The notes under the pieces are model-generated. The model did not search any database and was not told the DNA's origin. It saw nothing but the letters and a program-made list of their open reading frames with translations. A stretch of DNA of 55,875 bases from Clostridia bacterium (GTDB lineage Bacteria; Bacillota; DSM-12270; Thermacetogeniales; Thermacetogeniaceae): NCBI GenBank assembly GCA_902812435.1, contig CADDZA010000003.1, forward strand, positions 1-55,875, written 5' to 3'. Positions 1 to 7,545 of this stretch are shown in pieces; position 1 is the first letter of the stretch, and each line of letters opens with the position of its first letter. The translations under genes and the position numbers were made by a program.

Positions 1-1138
1 TAGCTTTTTCTATTCGACCGGCACCCCGGATTAACAGTCCGTCGGGCTTCTCTTCTATAGCAACTCCCATTTTTTGCAACTCGCAAGTTATAGCCTTGAG
101 ACGATCCGTCTCCTTTACCCTGAGTTCGGAGGCGTCGTTTATTTCGGTAGTCCCCACGGCAACAGAAGCAGCCACTGCGATAACCGGGATCTCATCAATT
201 ACCCGGGGAATCAACTCCCCACCGATCCTGATGCCTTTCAACCGGGCCGACTGAACGTGAAGATCCGCAACAGGTTCACCATTCCAACTGCGTTCATTGC
301 AGACATCAATTTTTGCCCCCATCATATCCAGTACCTCAAGGATTCCGGTCCGGGTGGGATTTATTCCCACGTCCTGGATAAGTATGTCGCTGCCCGGAAT
401 CACACTCCCGGCTACAAGCAGAAAGGAAGCAGCAGATATATCCCCGGGAACCCTGACTTCCTGCGCCTGCAAGTCTTTGCCTCCTGTAATGCGTACTGTC
501 ATGCGATCAACCTCTACATTGGCCCCAAAAGCCTGTAACATCCTTTCCGTGTGGTCCCTGCAGGGAACCGGCTGCGTTACTTCAGTTGTTCCCTGAGCAT
601 ATAAACCGGCCAAAAGAATAGCTGATTTAACCTGGGCGCTCGCCACAGGAAGGGTATAGGCAATGGAAGTCAGATTGGCAATTCCTTTCACCGCCAGCGG
701 TGCCATGCTGTCATTGGCGCGGCCCCATATTTGTGCTCCCATCTCCTTTAGAGGCTTAATGACTCTCGCCATCGGTCTTCGACGGAGGGAGTCATCTCCG
801 GTTATTACTGTAAAAAAATCATGCCCGGCTAAGATTCCCAGCAGCAACCGTATGGTGGTTCCCGAATTTCCCGCGTCAAGCACCGTCAAAGGTTCTGTTA
901 ACCCGCGCAGGCCCTTTCCCACCACGCGAACCGCTTCTGTGCTTTCTTTGATTTCCACGCCAAGGGCTTTAAGACAGCCCAGCGTACTCCGGCAGTCCGC
1001 ACCCTGCAGAAAATTTACGATATCCGTATTCCCATGCGCAATGGCACCTAGCAATGCCGCCCTGTGCGATATTGATTTATCGCCGGGCACCTTACATACT
1101 CCAGCCAGCCCATGACTGGGATAAATTCGCAGTTTCAT
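1..1138 (-). CDS. aroA: 3-phosphoshikimate 1-carboxyvinyltransferase (EPSP synthase), 3' end cut by window edge
   Basis: EPSP synthase joins shikimate-3-phosphate and phosphoenolpyruvate in the sixth step of the shikimate pathway in the cytosol. The ATG at 1138 opens a frame that stays open to base 1, about 379 codons. The N-terminus reads MKLRIYPSHGLAGVCKVPGD followed by KSISHRA, the family's phosphate-binding PGDKSISHR signature. The last visible codons give a LLIRGAGRIEK-like segment that precedes the C-terminal DSYGDHR motif in the family, so roughly 50 codons are missing. It starts 13 bases after the tyrA stop and is the third gene of the aroF-tyrA-aroA operon, presumably controlled by the aroF leader. 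Identification is firm; only the C-terminus cannot be checked. Confidence 0.93.
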   Translation of the reverse strand, partial: MKLRIYPSHGLAGVCKVPGDKSISHRAALLGAIAHGNTDIVNFLQGADCRSTLGCLKALGVEIKESTEAVRVVGKGLRGLTEPLTVLDAGNSGTTIRLLLGILAGHDFFTVITGDDSLRRRPMARVIKPLKEMGAQIWGRANDSMAPLAVKGIANLTSIAYTLPVASAQVKSAILLAGLYAQGTTEVTQPVPCRDHTERMLQAFGANVEVDRMTVRITGGKDLQAQEVRVPGDISAASFLLVAGSVIPGSDILIQDVGINPTRTGILEVLDMMGAKIDVCNERSWNGEPVADLHVQSARLKGIRIGGELIPRVIDEIPVIAVAASVAVGTTEINDASELRVKETDRLKAITCELQKMGVAIEEKPDGLLIRGAGRIEKA

Positions 1139-1151
1139 ACTACCACCTTTT

Positions 1152-2237
1152 TTAACGTCTTTTTGCCACGAAACCCCGAGCACGTAAAACCGCCCGAGCC
1201 GAATCCGCTTCCTCGCTCGTTTTGAATGCCAACTTAAGGGTGCCACCTTCCCCCTCCCGGATCCGCACTATCTCAATGTCGATAATGTTTATCCCGGTTG
1301 CCGCTATGGCCGCCGTTACGTCGGCGATGCTTCCCGGTTGATCAGGCACCGTAACCATCACCTCATGTACCGAAGGGAGAAAACCTCTTATTTTAAGAGG
1401 TATTTTCTCCCGCTCCTGCCGGGCCCTCTGCATTTTTGTTACGATAGCATCAAAATCCTCCTGTTCCAGACTTCTTTCTATCTGCTCCAGATACTTTCGC
1501 AACTTCCGACTTACTTCTATGATATTCTTCCGGTTGGTGGCATAAATATCACGCCACATGGAGGATTGACTGGAGGCAACACGGGTGATATCGCGAAAGC
1601 CGCCTGCTGCCAGAATTAACGTCTCCGGGTGATCACGAGCAACCTCACAAGCGGTATTCATCAAGGAAACGGCTAAAAGATGCGGCAAATGGCTGACAGC
1701 AGCCACCATCAGATCATGTTCCTGCGGCGATACACAAAGGATACGCGCCCCTGTATCCGCTACAACAGTTTTAATGATGTCAAGGGCATCAGGATCCGTA
1801 CGGGAAGTGGGTGTTAGCACATAAATCGCATTCTCGAAAAGATACTGGTCGGCTCCCTTTATTCCCGTATACTCGGAACCGGTCATGGGGTGCCCCCCCA
1901 CAAACCGTGAGAAAAATTTCCTTTCCAAAGCCTCAACAACAGTTCGTTTCGTACTCCCGACATCGGTCACAACCGCCCTGGGGGACACATAATCCTCGAT
2001 TATCACTGCAATTCTCACGATCTCGGTTACGGGCACTGCCAGAAACACAACATCTGTATCCCGGACACCCTTACAAACATCCCCGGTTATCTCAGCAACA
2101 GCCCTGGTTTCCAGAGCTACCTGTAGGGTTTCAGCATCCTTGTCGATACCAATCACATGATATTTTCCTGTGGCGTTGAGAGCCATCCCGAGAGAGGCGC
2201 CGATCACACCCAAACCAACAATGGCGATCCTCTTCAT
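1152..2237 (-). CDS. tyrA: Prephenate dehydrogenase with C-terminal ACT domain
   Basis: This cytosolic enzyme converts prephenate to 4-hydroxyphenylpyruvate with NAD(P) in tyrosine biosynthesis. The N-terminus has the dinucleotide-binding [10 protein letters not shown] motif; DVVFLAVPV and GGHPMTGSE follow, the latter being the conserved prephenate-binding stretch. The last ~75 residues (from about 290, [17 protein letters not shown]) form an ACT domain, typical of tyrosine-inhibited Gram-positive TyrA. I chose the ATG at 2237, which overlaps the aroF stop as TAATG, over one three codons upstream. It gives about 361 residues, normal for the ACT-containing class. The overlap implies translational coupling in the aroF-tyrA-aroA operon. 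Confidence 0.93.
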   Translation of the reverse strand: MKRIAIVGLGVIGASLGMALNATGKYHVIGIDKDAETLQVALETRAVAEITGDVCKGVRDTDVVFLAVPVTEIVRIAVIIEDYVSPRAVVTDVGSTKRTVVEALERKFFSRFVGGHPMTGSEYTGIKGADQYLFENAIYVLTPTSRTDPDALDIIKTVVADTGARILCVSPQEHDLMVAAVSHLPHLLAVSLMNTACEVARDHPETLILAAGGFRDITRVASSQSSMWRDIYATNRKNIIEVSRKLRKYLEQIERSLEQEDFDAIVTKMQRARQEREKIPLKIRGFLPSVHEVMVTVPDQPGSIADVTAAIAATGINIIDIEIVRIREGEGGTLKLAFKTSEEADSARAVLRARGFVAKRR

Positions 2238-3283
2238 TACTGGCACTGTCCCTTTGGAACCTCAATTTCAGGGAGGCACCGTCCTACAGCGGAAGCAACA
2301 TCCTTAATCCCTGCCACAAGGGCACGGAAATTTTCCGGTGTCAAGGACTGTTCTCCGTCTGACAGGGCCTCGCTGGGAGATGGATGCACCTCAACCATGA
2401 TGCCATCGGCTCCGGCTGCAATAGCCGCCTGGGCCATAGGTCGTACCAGCCACCATTTCCCTGTGCCGTGGCTGGGATCCACCAAAACAGGAAGGTGCGA
2501 AAGGTGCTTGACAACAGGAACTGCGTTTAGATCAAGGGTATTGCGTGTAAATGTTTCAAAGGTTCTGATACCCCGTTCACAAAGGATTACCTGATAATTG
2601 CCTCCCAGCATAATGTACTCGGCGGCCATCAGCCATTCTTCAATGGTTGCAGATGGTCCTCTCTTTAGCAAAATCGGTTTGTTAACCTTGGCAACTTCCT
2701 TTAATAGAAAGAAATTCTGCATGTTCCTTGCTCCAATCTGTAGCACATCGGCATAATCGGCTACTAAAGGCACCTGGCGCGGGTCCATTACTTCAGTTAC
2801 CACAGCCAGGCCGGTCTTTTCCCGTGCCTCCGCGAGGATTTCCAGCCCGTCCTCTTCAAGCCCCTGGAAAGAGTACGGGGAGGTACGGGGTTTAAAGGCG
2901 CCCCCTCTCAAAAAGGTTGCACCCGCCTCTTTCACCGCGAATGCAGTTTCCAACAATTGCTCCCTTGACTCTACAGCACATGGTCCGGCAATTAAATGAA
3001 TCTCATTTCCACCCAGGGCATGCTTGCCGACTCTAATAACGGTGTCCTCCTGCTGGAATTCCCGACTGGCAAGTTTGAAAGGGTTTATGATTGGAATAAC
3101 TTTCTCCACTCCCGACATGACTCCCAGTGATAAACTCAGGGCCCGGGTTCTGTCCCCAATAACACCAATAATGGTTCTTGCAACTCCCTCTGAAAGATGG
3201 ACAGAAAACCCTTCTTGAACTAACTTCGTACGTACCGCTTCGATTTCCTGCTTGGTTGCCGACGCTTCCATCACAATAATCAT
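2237..3283 (-). CDS. aroF: 3-deoxy-7-phosphoheptulonate (DAHP) synthase, type I-beta
   Basis: DAHP synthase condenses PEP and erythrose-4-phosphate, the committed step of aromatic synthesis. The ~348-residue protein has an N-terminal ferredoxin-like regulatory domain (residues 1-70, starting [16 protein letters not shown]), then the KDO8P-synthase-like barrel with [28 protein letters not shown] and [15 protein letters not shown]. This is the Thermotoga/Bacillus type I-beta arrangement, in which the N-terminal domain mediates feedback inhibition. The ATG at 3283 is preceded by GGGAGG with good spacing; an upstream in-frame ATG at 3334 lies inside the attenuator region and has no such site. First gene of the aroF-tyrA-aroA operon. 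Confidence 0.95.
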   Translation of the reverse strand: MIIVMEASATKQEIEAVRTKLVQEGFSVHLSEGVARTIIGVIGDRTRALSLSLGVMSGVEKVIPIINPFKLASREFQQEDTVIRVGKHALGGNEIHLIAGPCAVESREQLLETAFAVKEAGATFLRGGAFKPRTSPYSFQGLEEDGLEILAEAREKTGLAVVTEVMDPRQVPLVADYADVLQIGARNMQNFFLLKEVAKVNKPILLKRGPSATIEEWLMAAEYIMLGGNYQVILCERGIRTFETFTRNTLDLNAVPVVKHLSHLPVLVDPSHGTGKWWLVRPMAQAAIAAGADGIMVEVHPSPSEALSDGEQSLTPENFRALVAGIKDVASAVGRCLPEIEVPKGQCQ

Positions 3284-3332
3284 TTTAAAGCCTCCCTTAC
3301 TTTTCTGAGGAGGACATGCGGGAAAATGAAAC

Positions 3333-3356
3333 AAAAAAATACTCCGCCAGGAGTAT
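3333..3356 (-). terminator. Attenuator-like intrinsic terminator in the aroF leader
   Basis: On the minus strand ATACTCC, loop TGGC, GGAGTAT is followed by six T residues, a compact intrinsic terminator ending about 50 nt upstream of the aroF ATG. The upstream ferredoxin already has its own terminator (3544-3573) and a promoter-like sequence lies at 3464-3492, so this hairpin sits inside the aroF leader and is best read as an attenuator. A GAGTAT segment at 3444-3449 in the same leader can pair with the 5' arm of the hairpin. The ligand or protein that would control it is unknown. Confidence 0.72.
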
Positions 3357-3463
3357 CCTTAATTTTACTATCTCCTCCCCGCCGTCCTACCGTCCTGCTT
3401 TATAAAACTCCCAATCGGTAACCGGGCAAACCTAACTACCGTAATACTCTCCCGGTCAGATTT

Positions 3464-3492
3464 ATTTTAGCATATAATGTTGCGCACAACAA
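3464..3492 (-). promoter_or_regulatory. Predicted sigma-A promoter of the aroF-tyrA-aroA operon
   Basis: TTGTTG (-35, 3487-3492), a 17-nt spacer and TAAAAT (-10, 3464-3469) with an extended TG two bases upstream. The start would fall near 3457, giving a leader of about 175 nt. The gene-free 3284-3588 interval holds this promoter, the structured leader, the attenuator and the ferredoxin terminator. The leader contains ACCGGG (3451-3456) complementary to CCCGGT (3421-3426) and CGGTA (3437-3441) complementary to TACCG (3416-3420), which cannot all pair in one simple fold. No T-box GGTGG-type motif is present. Confidence 0.6.
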
Positions 3493-3543
3493 CTAACCGC
3501 ACAACAAACCGAACCTGATTGATCCGACTCCTGACATTAGCAC

Positions 3544-3573
3544 AAAAAAAAGCCAGTGCTGAAACGGCACTGG
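3544..3573 (-). terminator. Intrinsic terminator downstream of the ferredoxin gene
   Basis: On the minus strand CCAGTGC, a 7-nt loop and GCACTGG are followed by C and eight T residues. It ends transcription coming from the hutP-aroH-ferredoxin side about 15 nt after the ferredoxin stop, separating that unit from the aroF promoter. Confidence 0.85.
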
Positions 3574-3588
3574 ATTCACACGTACATT

Positions 3589-3768
3589 TTATTCCACTAA
3601 TTCAATTGCTTCTTCAGGGCATTCCTCAACGCAGGCCTCGCACCCTGTGCAATCGTCCGGCCGAGCAACCTTTGATTTTTCGTTCTCAATTTCAAATACC
3701 TCGCTGGGACATACGTCCACGCAGGCCCCGCAACCGGAACATTTGCCAAGATCGACTTTCGGCGGCAT
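3589..3768 (-). CDS. 2[4Fe-4S] ferredoxin
   Basis: A 59-residue low-potential electron carrier, cytosolic. Two CxxCxxCxxxCP cluster motifs are visible: CSGCGACVDVCP near residues 10-21 and CTGCEACVEECP near residues 41-52, separated by a short acidic linker, as in clostridial-type ferredoxins. The ATG at 3768 (MPPKVDLGKCSG) has GGGAGAGG six bases upstream; the longer frame from 3789 adds an unlikely basic tail. It follows aroH by about 127 bases and ends in its own terminator. Partners cannot be told from the context; ferredoxins serve hydrogenases, oxidoreductases and reductive activases such as those encoded at 18.6-21.7 kb. Confidence 0.93.
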   Translation of the reverse strand: MPPKVDLGKCSGCGACVDVCPSEVFEIENEKSKVARPDDCTGCEACVEECPEEAIELVE

Positions 3769-3895
3769 TCGTATCCTCTCCCTCTTCATTACTTTAAAAT
3801 TATAGCCCGCCTGCTGGTATCTCAGAAAATATTTCTAATTTCTAATTGCCAACAGGCCAAGCCCTTTCTCATGATAGCAACCCAACAATAATCCG

Positions 3896-4288
3896 TCAAC
3901 AATATTTATTTTCCTTTTTTTCATTTAGATCCGGTCTTAGTTTCACCGCATCCCCAAGGTAAATGTGGCGCACTTCTTCCTGCGAACAAGACATATAAGC
4001 ATGTATCAGAACCCGGATGCATTTTTCCAGGGAACCAGGAACCGGAATCTCGGTTGCACATAAAAGCGGTACAAGGTTCCATCCCAATTCCCTTGCTGCC
4101 TCCGCAGGAAAAGCGGCATCAAGGTCGTTGGTGACCGTAAAAATGATGCTGATAATATCCCTGCTGGTGATTTTATTTTCAGCGGCGATCAGCGATAACA
4201 AGTCCTTTGCGGCTTCACGGATGGCCTTTGGCGTATTTTCCTTTATAGTAACGGCTCCCCGTATGCCGCGCACCCATACTTTGTCCAA
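3896..4288 (-). CDS. aroH: Chorismate mutase, AroH class
   Basis: Monofunctional chorismate mutase rearranging chorismate to prephenate, the substrate of TyrA encoded nearby. The 130-residue length and the MDKVWVRGIRGAVTIKENTP start (RGIRGATT-like, containing the active-site arginine) are those of the Bacillus subtilis AroH trimeric class rather than the all-helical AroQ class. ISIIFTVTNDLDAAFPAEAAR and PVPGSLEKCIRVLIHA are also conserved segments. The start is TTG at 4288, behind AGGAGG with nine bases spacing. It lies 13 bases after the HutP-family gene, so the two are very probably co-transcribed. Confidence 0.93.
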   Translation of the reverse strand: MDKVWVRGIRGAVTIKENTPKAIREAAKDLLSLIAAENKITSRDIISIIFTVTNDLDAAFPAEAARELGWNLVPLLCATEIPVPGSLEKCIRVLIHAYMSCSQEEVRHIYLGDAVKLRPDLNEKKENKYC

Positions 4289-4301
4289 ACTGCTAAACCT
4301 C

Positions 4302-4718
4302 CTAGGGCACGGCCCGGTGGCCCAGTCCGATGGCCACCTCGTCTAAATGAAGCAAGCCAACACCCAAAAAGATAGCAACAGTGATATGATCCTTATAACG
4401 TGCTATACCTATTTTCCCTCCAACATTAAAGCCAACCGCTTTCATACTGATCTGGTTCAACGCCTCCCTGGTTGCACCGGCAACCGCACCCTCTTCGCTG
4501 TGATTTTCTTTAATAACCCCCTCCCGCTTGGCAGCGACAACGGCATGTTCCACAAACTTTTTAACCGAACTGATAAATTCCCCGCCACAGTCCACTGCAG
4601 CGGTTCGAATGCCCATTTTAGCAAACTCGGCCTTCTTTTTTATCTCTTCTTCCCGCTTCCCCGTCAAGGCCATTGAAATCGCAATTGCAGCTACCTGCCG
4701 GCTTCCCAAATTGTCCAA
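4302..4718 (-). CDS. HutP-family RNA-binding antiterminator-like protein
   Basis: About 138 residues. The central and C-terminal parts resemble Bacillus HutP: VEHAVVAAKREGVIKEN, then GATREALNQI, and near the end HITVAIFLGVG and VAIGLGHRAVP. HutP binds NAG-repeat RNA as a hexamer with L-histidine and Mg2+ and prevents termination in the hut leader. Aligning from memory of the B. subtilis protein, the two metal-ligand histidines in its YRESHALYHATMEAL segment correspond to glycines here, so histidine/Mg control may not apply. The start is TTG at 4718 behind GGGGGG, two bases after the upstream stop. No hut genes are in the window; the neighbours are aroH and, further on, an attenuated aro operon. 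Confidence 0.72.
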   Translation of the reverse strand: MDNLGSRQVAAIAISMALTGKREEEIKKKAEFAKMGIRTAAVDCGGEFISSVKKFVEHAVVAAKREGVIKENHSEEGAVAGATREALNQISMKAVGFNVGGKIGIARYKDHITVAIFLGVGLLHLDEVAIGLGHRAVP

Positions 4719-4719
4719 T

Positions 4720-5220
4720 TCAATCCCCCCAGCCGCCGTAATTTTTTTTCATTTTAACCTTTCCCAAACTCACACTAGATGAGCAGGTAGTTACCAAATA
4801 ATCAGACGGAGGCCAGAGCACTCCTGAAGAAAGTTCTTTCACCCGAAAAGTCAGTGGCCCTTCATGTCTTGAGCCGTCAATCAGGATTTCGTCCCCTTCT
4901 TGAATGCCGATCAAGACCCTCTGCTTGTTAAAATTTGCTACAGGTCGACCATTAATGAGAACAAAAACTTCAGGGAAAGCAACATGCTCGAGCAGCACAA
5001 TTTCTATTTTACCCATGTCATGGGCTGGTCCTGGTGCTCTGGAATGGTTGCCCGCAGACCAAACAACTCCCTCTAATCTCTCCGTCGAACTAAGATAAAA
5101 CCGAAATGGTTCCCTTGTAGAAATGACTTGGAGAAAAAGGAGAAGGAAAAACGTGAGAACTAAAGTTTTGTGCAGGAACTTTTCCCAACCGCGGACTTCA
5201 TCAAAAAAATCCCTTCCCAC
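4720..5220 (-). CDS. Membrane-anchored protein of unknown function
   Basis: About 166 residues. A hydrophobic helix near residues 18-33 (LHKTLVLTFFLLLFLQV) follows a short charged N-terminus, predicting one membrane anchor with the remainder outside. The exported part is beta-rich in appearance (IEIVLLEHV, FVLINGRPV, VLIGIQEGDEILIDG) and resembles a small cell-surface domain, but I recognise no family. The C-terminus is basic (KVKMKKNYGGWGD). It starts with GTG at 5220 behind GGGGTAA and its stop lies one base before the HutP-family TTG, so it belongs to the same operon as HutP and aroH. Function unknown. Confidence 0.7.
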   Translation of the reverse strand: MGRDFFDEVRGWEKFLHKTLVLTFFLLLFLQVISTREPFRFYLSSTERLEGVVWSAGNHSRAPGPAHDMGKIEIVLLEHVAFPEVFVLINGRPVANFNKQRVLIGIQEGDEILIDGSRHEGPLTFRVKELSSGVLWPPSDYLVTTCSSSVSLGKVKMKKNYGGWGD

Positions 5221-5292
5221 AGTACTTACCCCAGTTCTGGAACATTTTAGGCTACATTTTTTTTGCCCGTTCTGGTACTTTTTTATGCAGGA

Positions 5293-6147
5293 TCAAACGG
5301 TAGGCAAGAAAGCATTTTGATCAATAAAGAGATCCCCTAGTTCTCCCATAATACTCTCAAGGTCTTCCGGTTTTAGCCCGAGCGCCGCAAAAGCCTGGGG
5401 TACCACCGAGTAATACATGCCGTCCCCACCCAGCCCGATCCCCATGGTCATGCACAATACATCGGCAAGGTGGACAATGGCTACAAGCCTGGGATTCTCT
5501 TTAGCCAACTGGGGGTTATGATGGTAGGCAATTGCCTGCACAAGAGATTCCGGTAAGTTCCACTTGTCTGCCACCCTGGCTCCAACTACCGCATGAGTAA
5601 AGCCCAGTATTTCCTCTTCTGCTTGCGAAAAGGGGATTTGAAATTGCCGTACCTTTTGAAAGATCTCATCGTATGTATCACTAACGTAAACACTGAGTAT
5701 AACCTTGCCGATATCATGTAACAGTCCTGCAATAAAAGCCTCATCCGGTTTAGGGTACCGGACCCGTCTGGCCAGTGTTCTGGCCGTCATAGCACAGGCA
5801 ATTGAGTGTCGCCACAGCTCACCCGGGCCCAACTGGTAGCCTGGTACTTCCTTATTGAGCAAGTTATGGACAGATGCAGCGAGCACTAAATTACGGATCG
5901 CGTTAAACCCCAAAATCACGATGGCTTCAACTATTGTTCCAATACGGCGGGGATAACCGTAGTAAGCGGAGTTGGCAAGCCGAAGCACTTTTGCGGTCAA
6001 CGCCTGATCCTGGCATATAATGTCATTAAGTTCTTTTACCGTGGAATTTGGATCCTCTGTGAGCTTCAAAACCTGGTCGACAACATGAGGCAAAGCCGGT
6101 AAATCGTTAACACCACGGACAATCTGGTCGAGAGAAACGTGCACCAC
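5293..6147 (-). CDS. HDOD domain signalling protein
   Basis: About 284 residues, almost entirely one HDOD domain (residues ~10-210): LPALPHVVDQVLKLTEDPNS, LTAKVLRLANSAYYG, ILGFNAIRNLVLAASV and FIAGLLHDIGKVIL. Stand-alone HDOD proteins are regulators of signalling, often tied to cyclic-di-GMP, motility or stress; most do not hydrolyse nucleotides. The HD dyad of HDIGK is present, so residual phosphohydrolase activity cannot be ruled out. It starts with GTG at 6147 behind GGGGAGG, 28 bases after the preceding unknown gene. Its target is unknown. Confidence 0.88.
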   Translation of the reverse strand: MVHVSLDQIVRGVNDLPALPHVVDQVLKLTEDPNSTVKELNDIICQDQALTAKVLRLANSAYYGYPRRIGTIVEAIVILGFNAIRNLVLAASVHNLLNKEVPGYQLGPGELWRHSIACAMTARTLARRVRYPKPDEAFIAGLLHDIGKVILSVYVSDTYDEIFQKVRQFQIPFSQAEEEILGFTHAVVGARVADKWNLPESLVQAIAYHHNPQLAKENPRLVAIVHLADVLCMTMGIGLGGDGMYYSVVPQAFAALGLKPEDLESIMGELGDLFIDQNAFLPTV

Positions 6148-6175
6148 TCTACCTCCCCGGAGATATCCCTCAACT

Positions 6176-6622
6176 TCATTTTGTGTTCAACCGTTTTTCC
6201 AGGTAAAAACGATACGTCCGCAGTTCTTCATTCATTTTGTAAATAATGCGCTCAACCTCATGCTTGTCCAGCGTAACCTCAGACGGAGCGACTACTTCGA
6301 TTTTGCGGAACTCTTCCCTGAGTAGAAAAGGGATTACGTTTTCGATACTGTCGGCCTCTAGAATAAACTCAATGGGTGCGTAAGCAACTTCACGACCCGT
6401 TACCTCATCCCTTATTAGGTAGATTTCACCGTTGGTATTAATGTCCTCAACTTTAACACCCTGGATAGGGATATTGCGCAGTAAAATCGCTCTCTGTTCC
6501 CTGATTTCCTCGGCAACCTGTTCTCCGTCTTTACCCCGTGAAAAAATACGACCCGGCTTATCTTCTCCACGATAATCAAACCGAACTTTTAAACGTAATT
6601 TTTTATTATTTATTTCAGTCAT
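6176..6622 (-). CDS. Conserved-looking hypothetical protein, first gene of the HDOD operon
   Basis: 148 residues, soluble and highly charged (many Glu, Lys and Arg), with no signal peptide or membrane segment. The N-terminal part is beta-strand-like (KLRLKVRFDYRG, GVKVEDINTNGEIYLIRD, EVAYAPIEFILEAD) and the last 40 residues look helical (DKHEVERIIYKMNEELRTYRFYLEKRL). I do not recognise a family; a PilZ-like barrel was considered but the RxxxR signature is absent. It starts with ATG at 6622 and is followed 28 bases later by the HDOD gene, so a shared signalling role is the simplest guess. A SigH-like promoter lies just upstream. Confidence 0.68.
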   Translation of the reverse strand: MTEINNKKLRLKVRFDYRGEDKPGRIFSRGKDGEQVAEEIREQRAILLRNIPIQGVKVEDINTNGEIYLIRDEVTGREVAYAPIEFILEADSIENVIPFLLREEFRKIEVVAPSEVTLDKHEVERIIYKMNEELRTYRFYLEKRLNTK

Positions 6623-6670
6623 TCCGGCTCTTTGTTCCTCCCCTGGACATAATTCTCCAACCCTGTAATA

Positions 6671-6699
6671 ATTTCTTTATAATCTGCCAAAATTCCTCT
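6671..6699 (-). promoter_or_regulatory. Predicted SigH-type promoter before the unknown/HDOD operon
   Basis: AGAGGAATT (-35, 6691-6699), a 12-nt spacer and AAAGAAAT (-10, 6671-6678) fit the Bacillus SigH consensus RnAGGAwWW-N11/12-RnnGAAWW. A poorer sigma-A reading (TTGTTT, 18-nt spacer, TTATAA) overlaps it, so the assignment is tentative. Confidence 0.45.
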
Positions 6700-6730
6700 T
6701 AAACAAATCATTCAACCACATCTGTTCATC

Positions 6731-7519
6731 TTAATTTTTCTGTTCGAACAGCTTGCAATTTTCGATTTTAGGGGCGTGCTCGTTTTTCTTTCTCCTGGCA
6801 AGATCTTTTAAACGCTTGATTTCTTCTTGGGTTAGAAAACGATATTCCCCGGTTCGCAACCCTTTGAGAGTGAGAAAGGCAAGCTTGACGCGCTTCAACT
6901 CCACCACAGGGTGGCCTACATACCGGCACATCTTGCGGACCTGCCGTTTTTTCCCTTCCCGCAGGCTGATCTCCAGCAGAGCCTGTGAGCCTGGCAACTC
7001 TTTCAGCAGTTTGACACGTGCGGGAGCAGTTTTTCCCTCAGGAAGCGGAACCCCTTCGCGTAATCTATTCAAGGCTTTAGGGCACGGGATCCCTTTGACA
7101 AGAGCGTGGTAGGTTTTCCAAATTCCGTATTTCGGATGGGTTAACAGGTATGCCAATTCCCCGTCATTTGTTAAGAGAATTAAACCGCTTGTCTGGTAAT
7201 CCAGCCTTCCAACGGGAAAAAGACGTACCCCAGGGATATGTATAAGGTCGGTAACCTTTGGTCTTCCCTGGGGATCTTTTACTGTGGAAACATAACCTTT
7301 AGGTTTGTTGACAATCAAACAAACATGCCCTTGAGAAACGGTAAACTTTCTTCCGTCCACACATATCAGGTTCTTAGCGGGGTCGACCTTCATCCCAAGG
7401 GTCGCAACCTTACCGTCAACCCTCACCCTGCCTGCACGAATCAGATCTTCACAATAACGCCGGCTTCCGATGCCTGACCCTGCCAATACCTTTTGAAGCC
7501 GCTCTAGAGCAATCTTCAC
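6731..7519 (-). CDS. rluB: Pseudouridine synthase RluB/RsuA family
   Basis: 262 residues. An S4 RNA-binding domain covers residues 1-60 (LERLQKVLAGSGIGSRRYCE), followed by the RsuA/RluB catalytic domain with VNKPKGYVSTVKDP, the catalytic-aspartate motif GRLDYQTSGLILLTNDG, and REGKKRQVRKMCRYVGHPV. The family converts a specific uridine in 23S or 16S rRNA to pseudouridine; in Gram-positives this form is usually annotated RluB (23S U2605). The tail is lysine/arginine-rich. It starts with GTG at 7519 behind GGAGG, 26 bases after the chemoreceptor-fusion gene, and ends before the SigH-like promoter at 6699. Confidence 0.92.
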   Translation of the reverse strand: MKIALERLQKVLAGSGIGSRRYCEDLIRAGRVRVDGKVATLGMKVDPAKNLICVDGRKFTVSQGHVCLIVNKPKGYVSTVKDPQGRPKVTDLIHIPGVRLFPVGRLDYQTSGLILLTNDGELAYLLTHPKYGIWKTYHALVKGIPCPKALNRLREGVPLPEGKTAPARVKLLKELPGSQALLEISLREGKKRQVRKMCRYVGHPVVELKRVKLAFLTLKGLRTGEYRFLTQEEIKRLKDLARRKKNEHAPKIENCKLFEQKN

Positions 7520-7545
7520 TTCGCCTCCCGTTACAACTATATCGA

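Noticed and set aside
663-1115. 150-codon plus-strand frame
   Set aside because: Antisense to aroA, whose open frame and signature are clear.
3360-3470. TRAP-type regulation of the aroF leader by (G/U)AG repeats
   Set aside because: Many NAG triplets occur but without the regular 2-3 nt spacing of TRAP sites; HutP-type contact is kept only as a hypothesis.
3284-3588. T-box riboswitch upstream of aroF
   Set aside because: No GGTGG/ACC T-box sequence or specifier-loop arrangement is recognisable and the leader is only about 175 nt.
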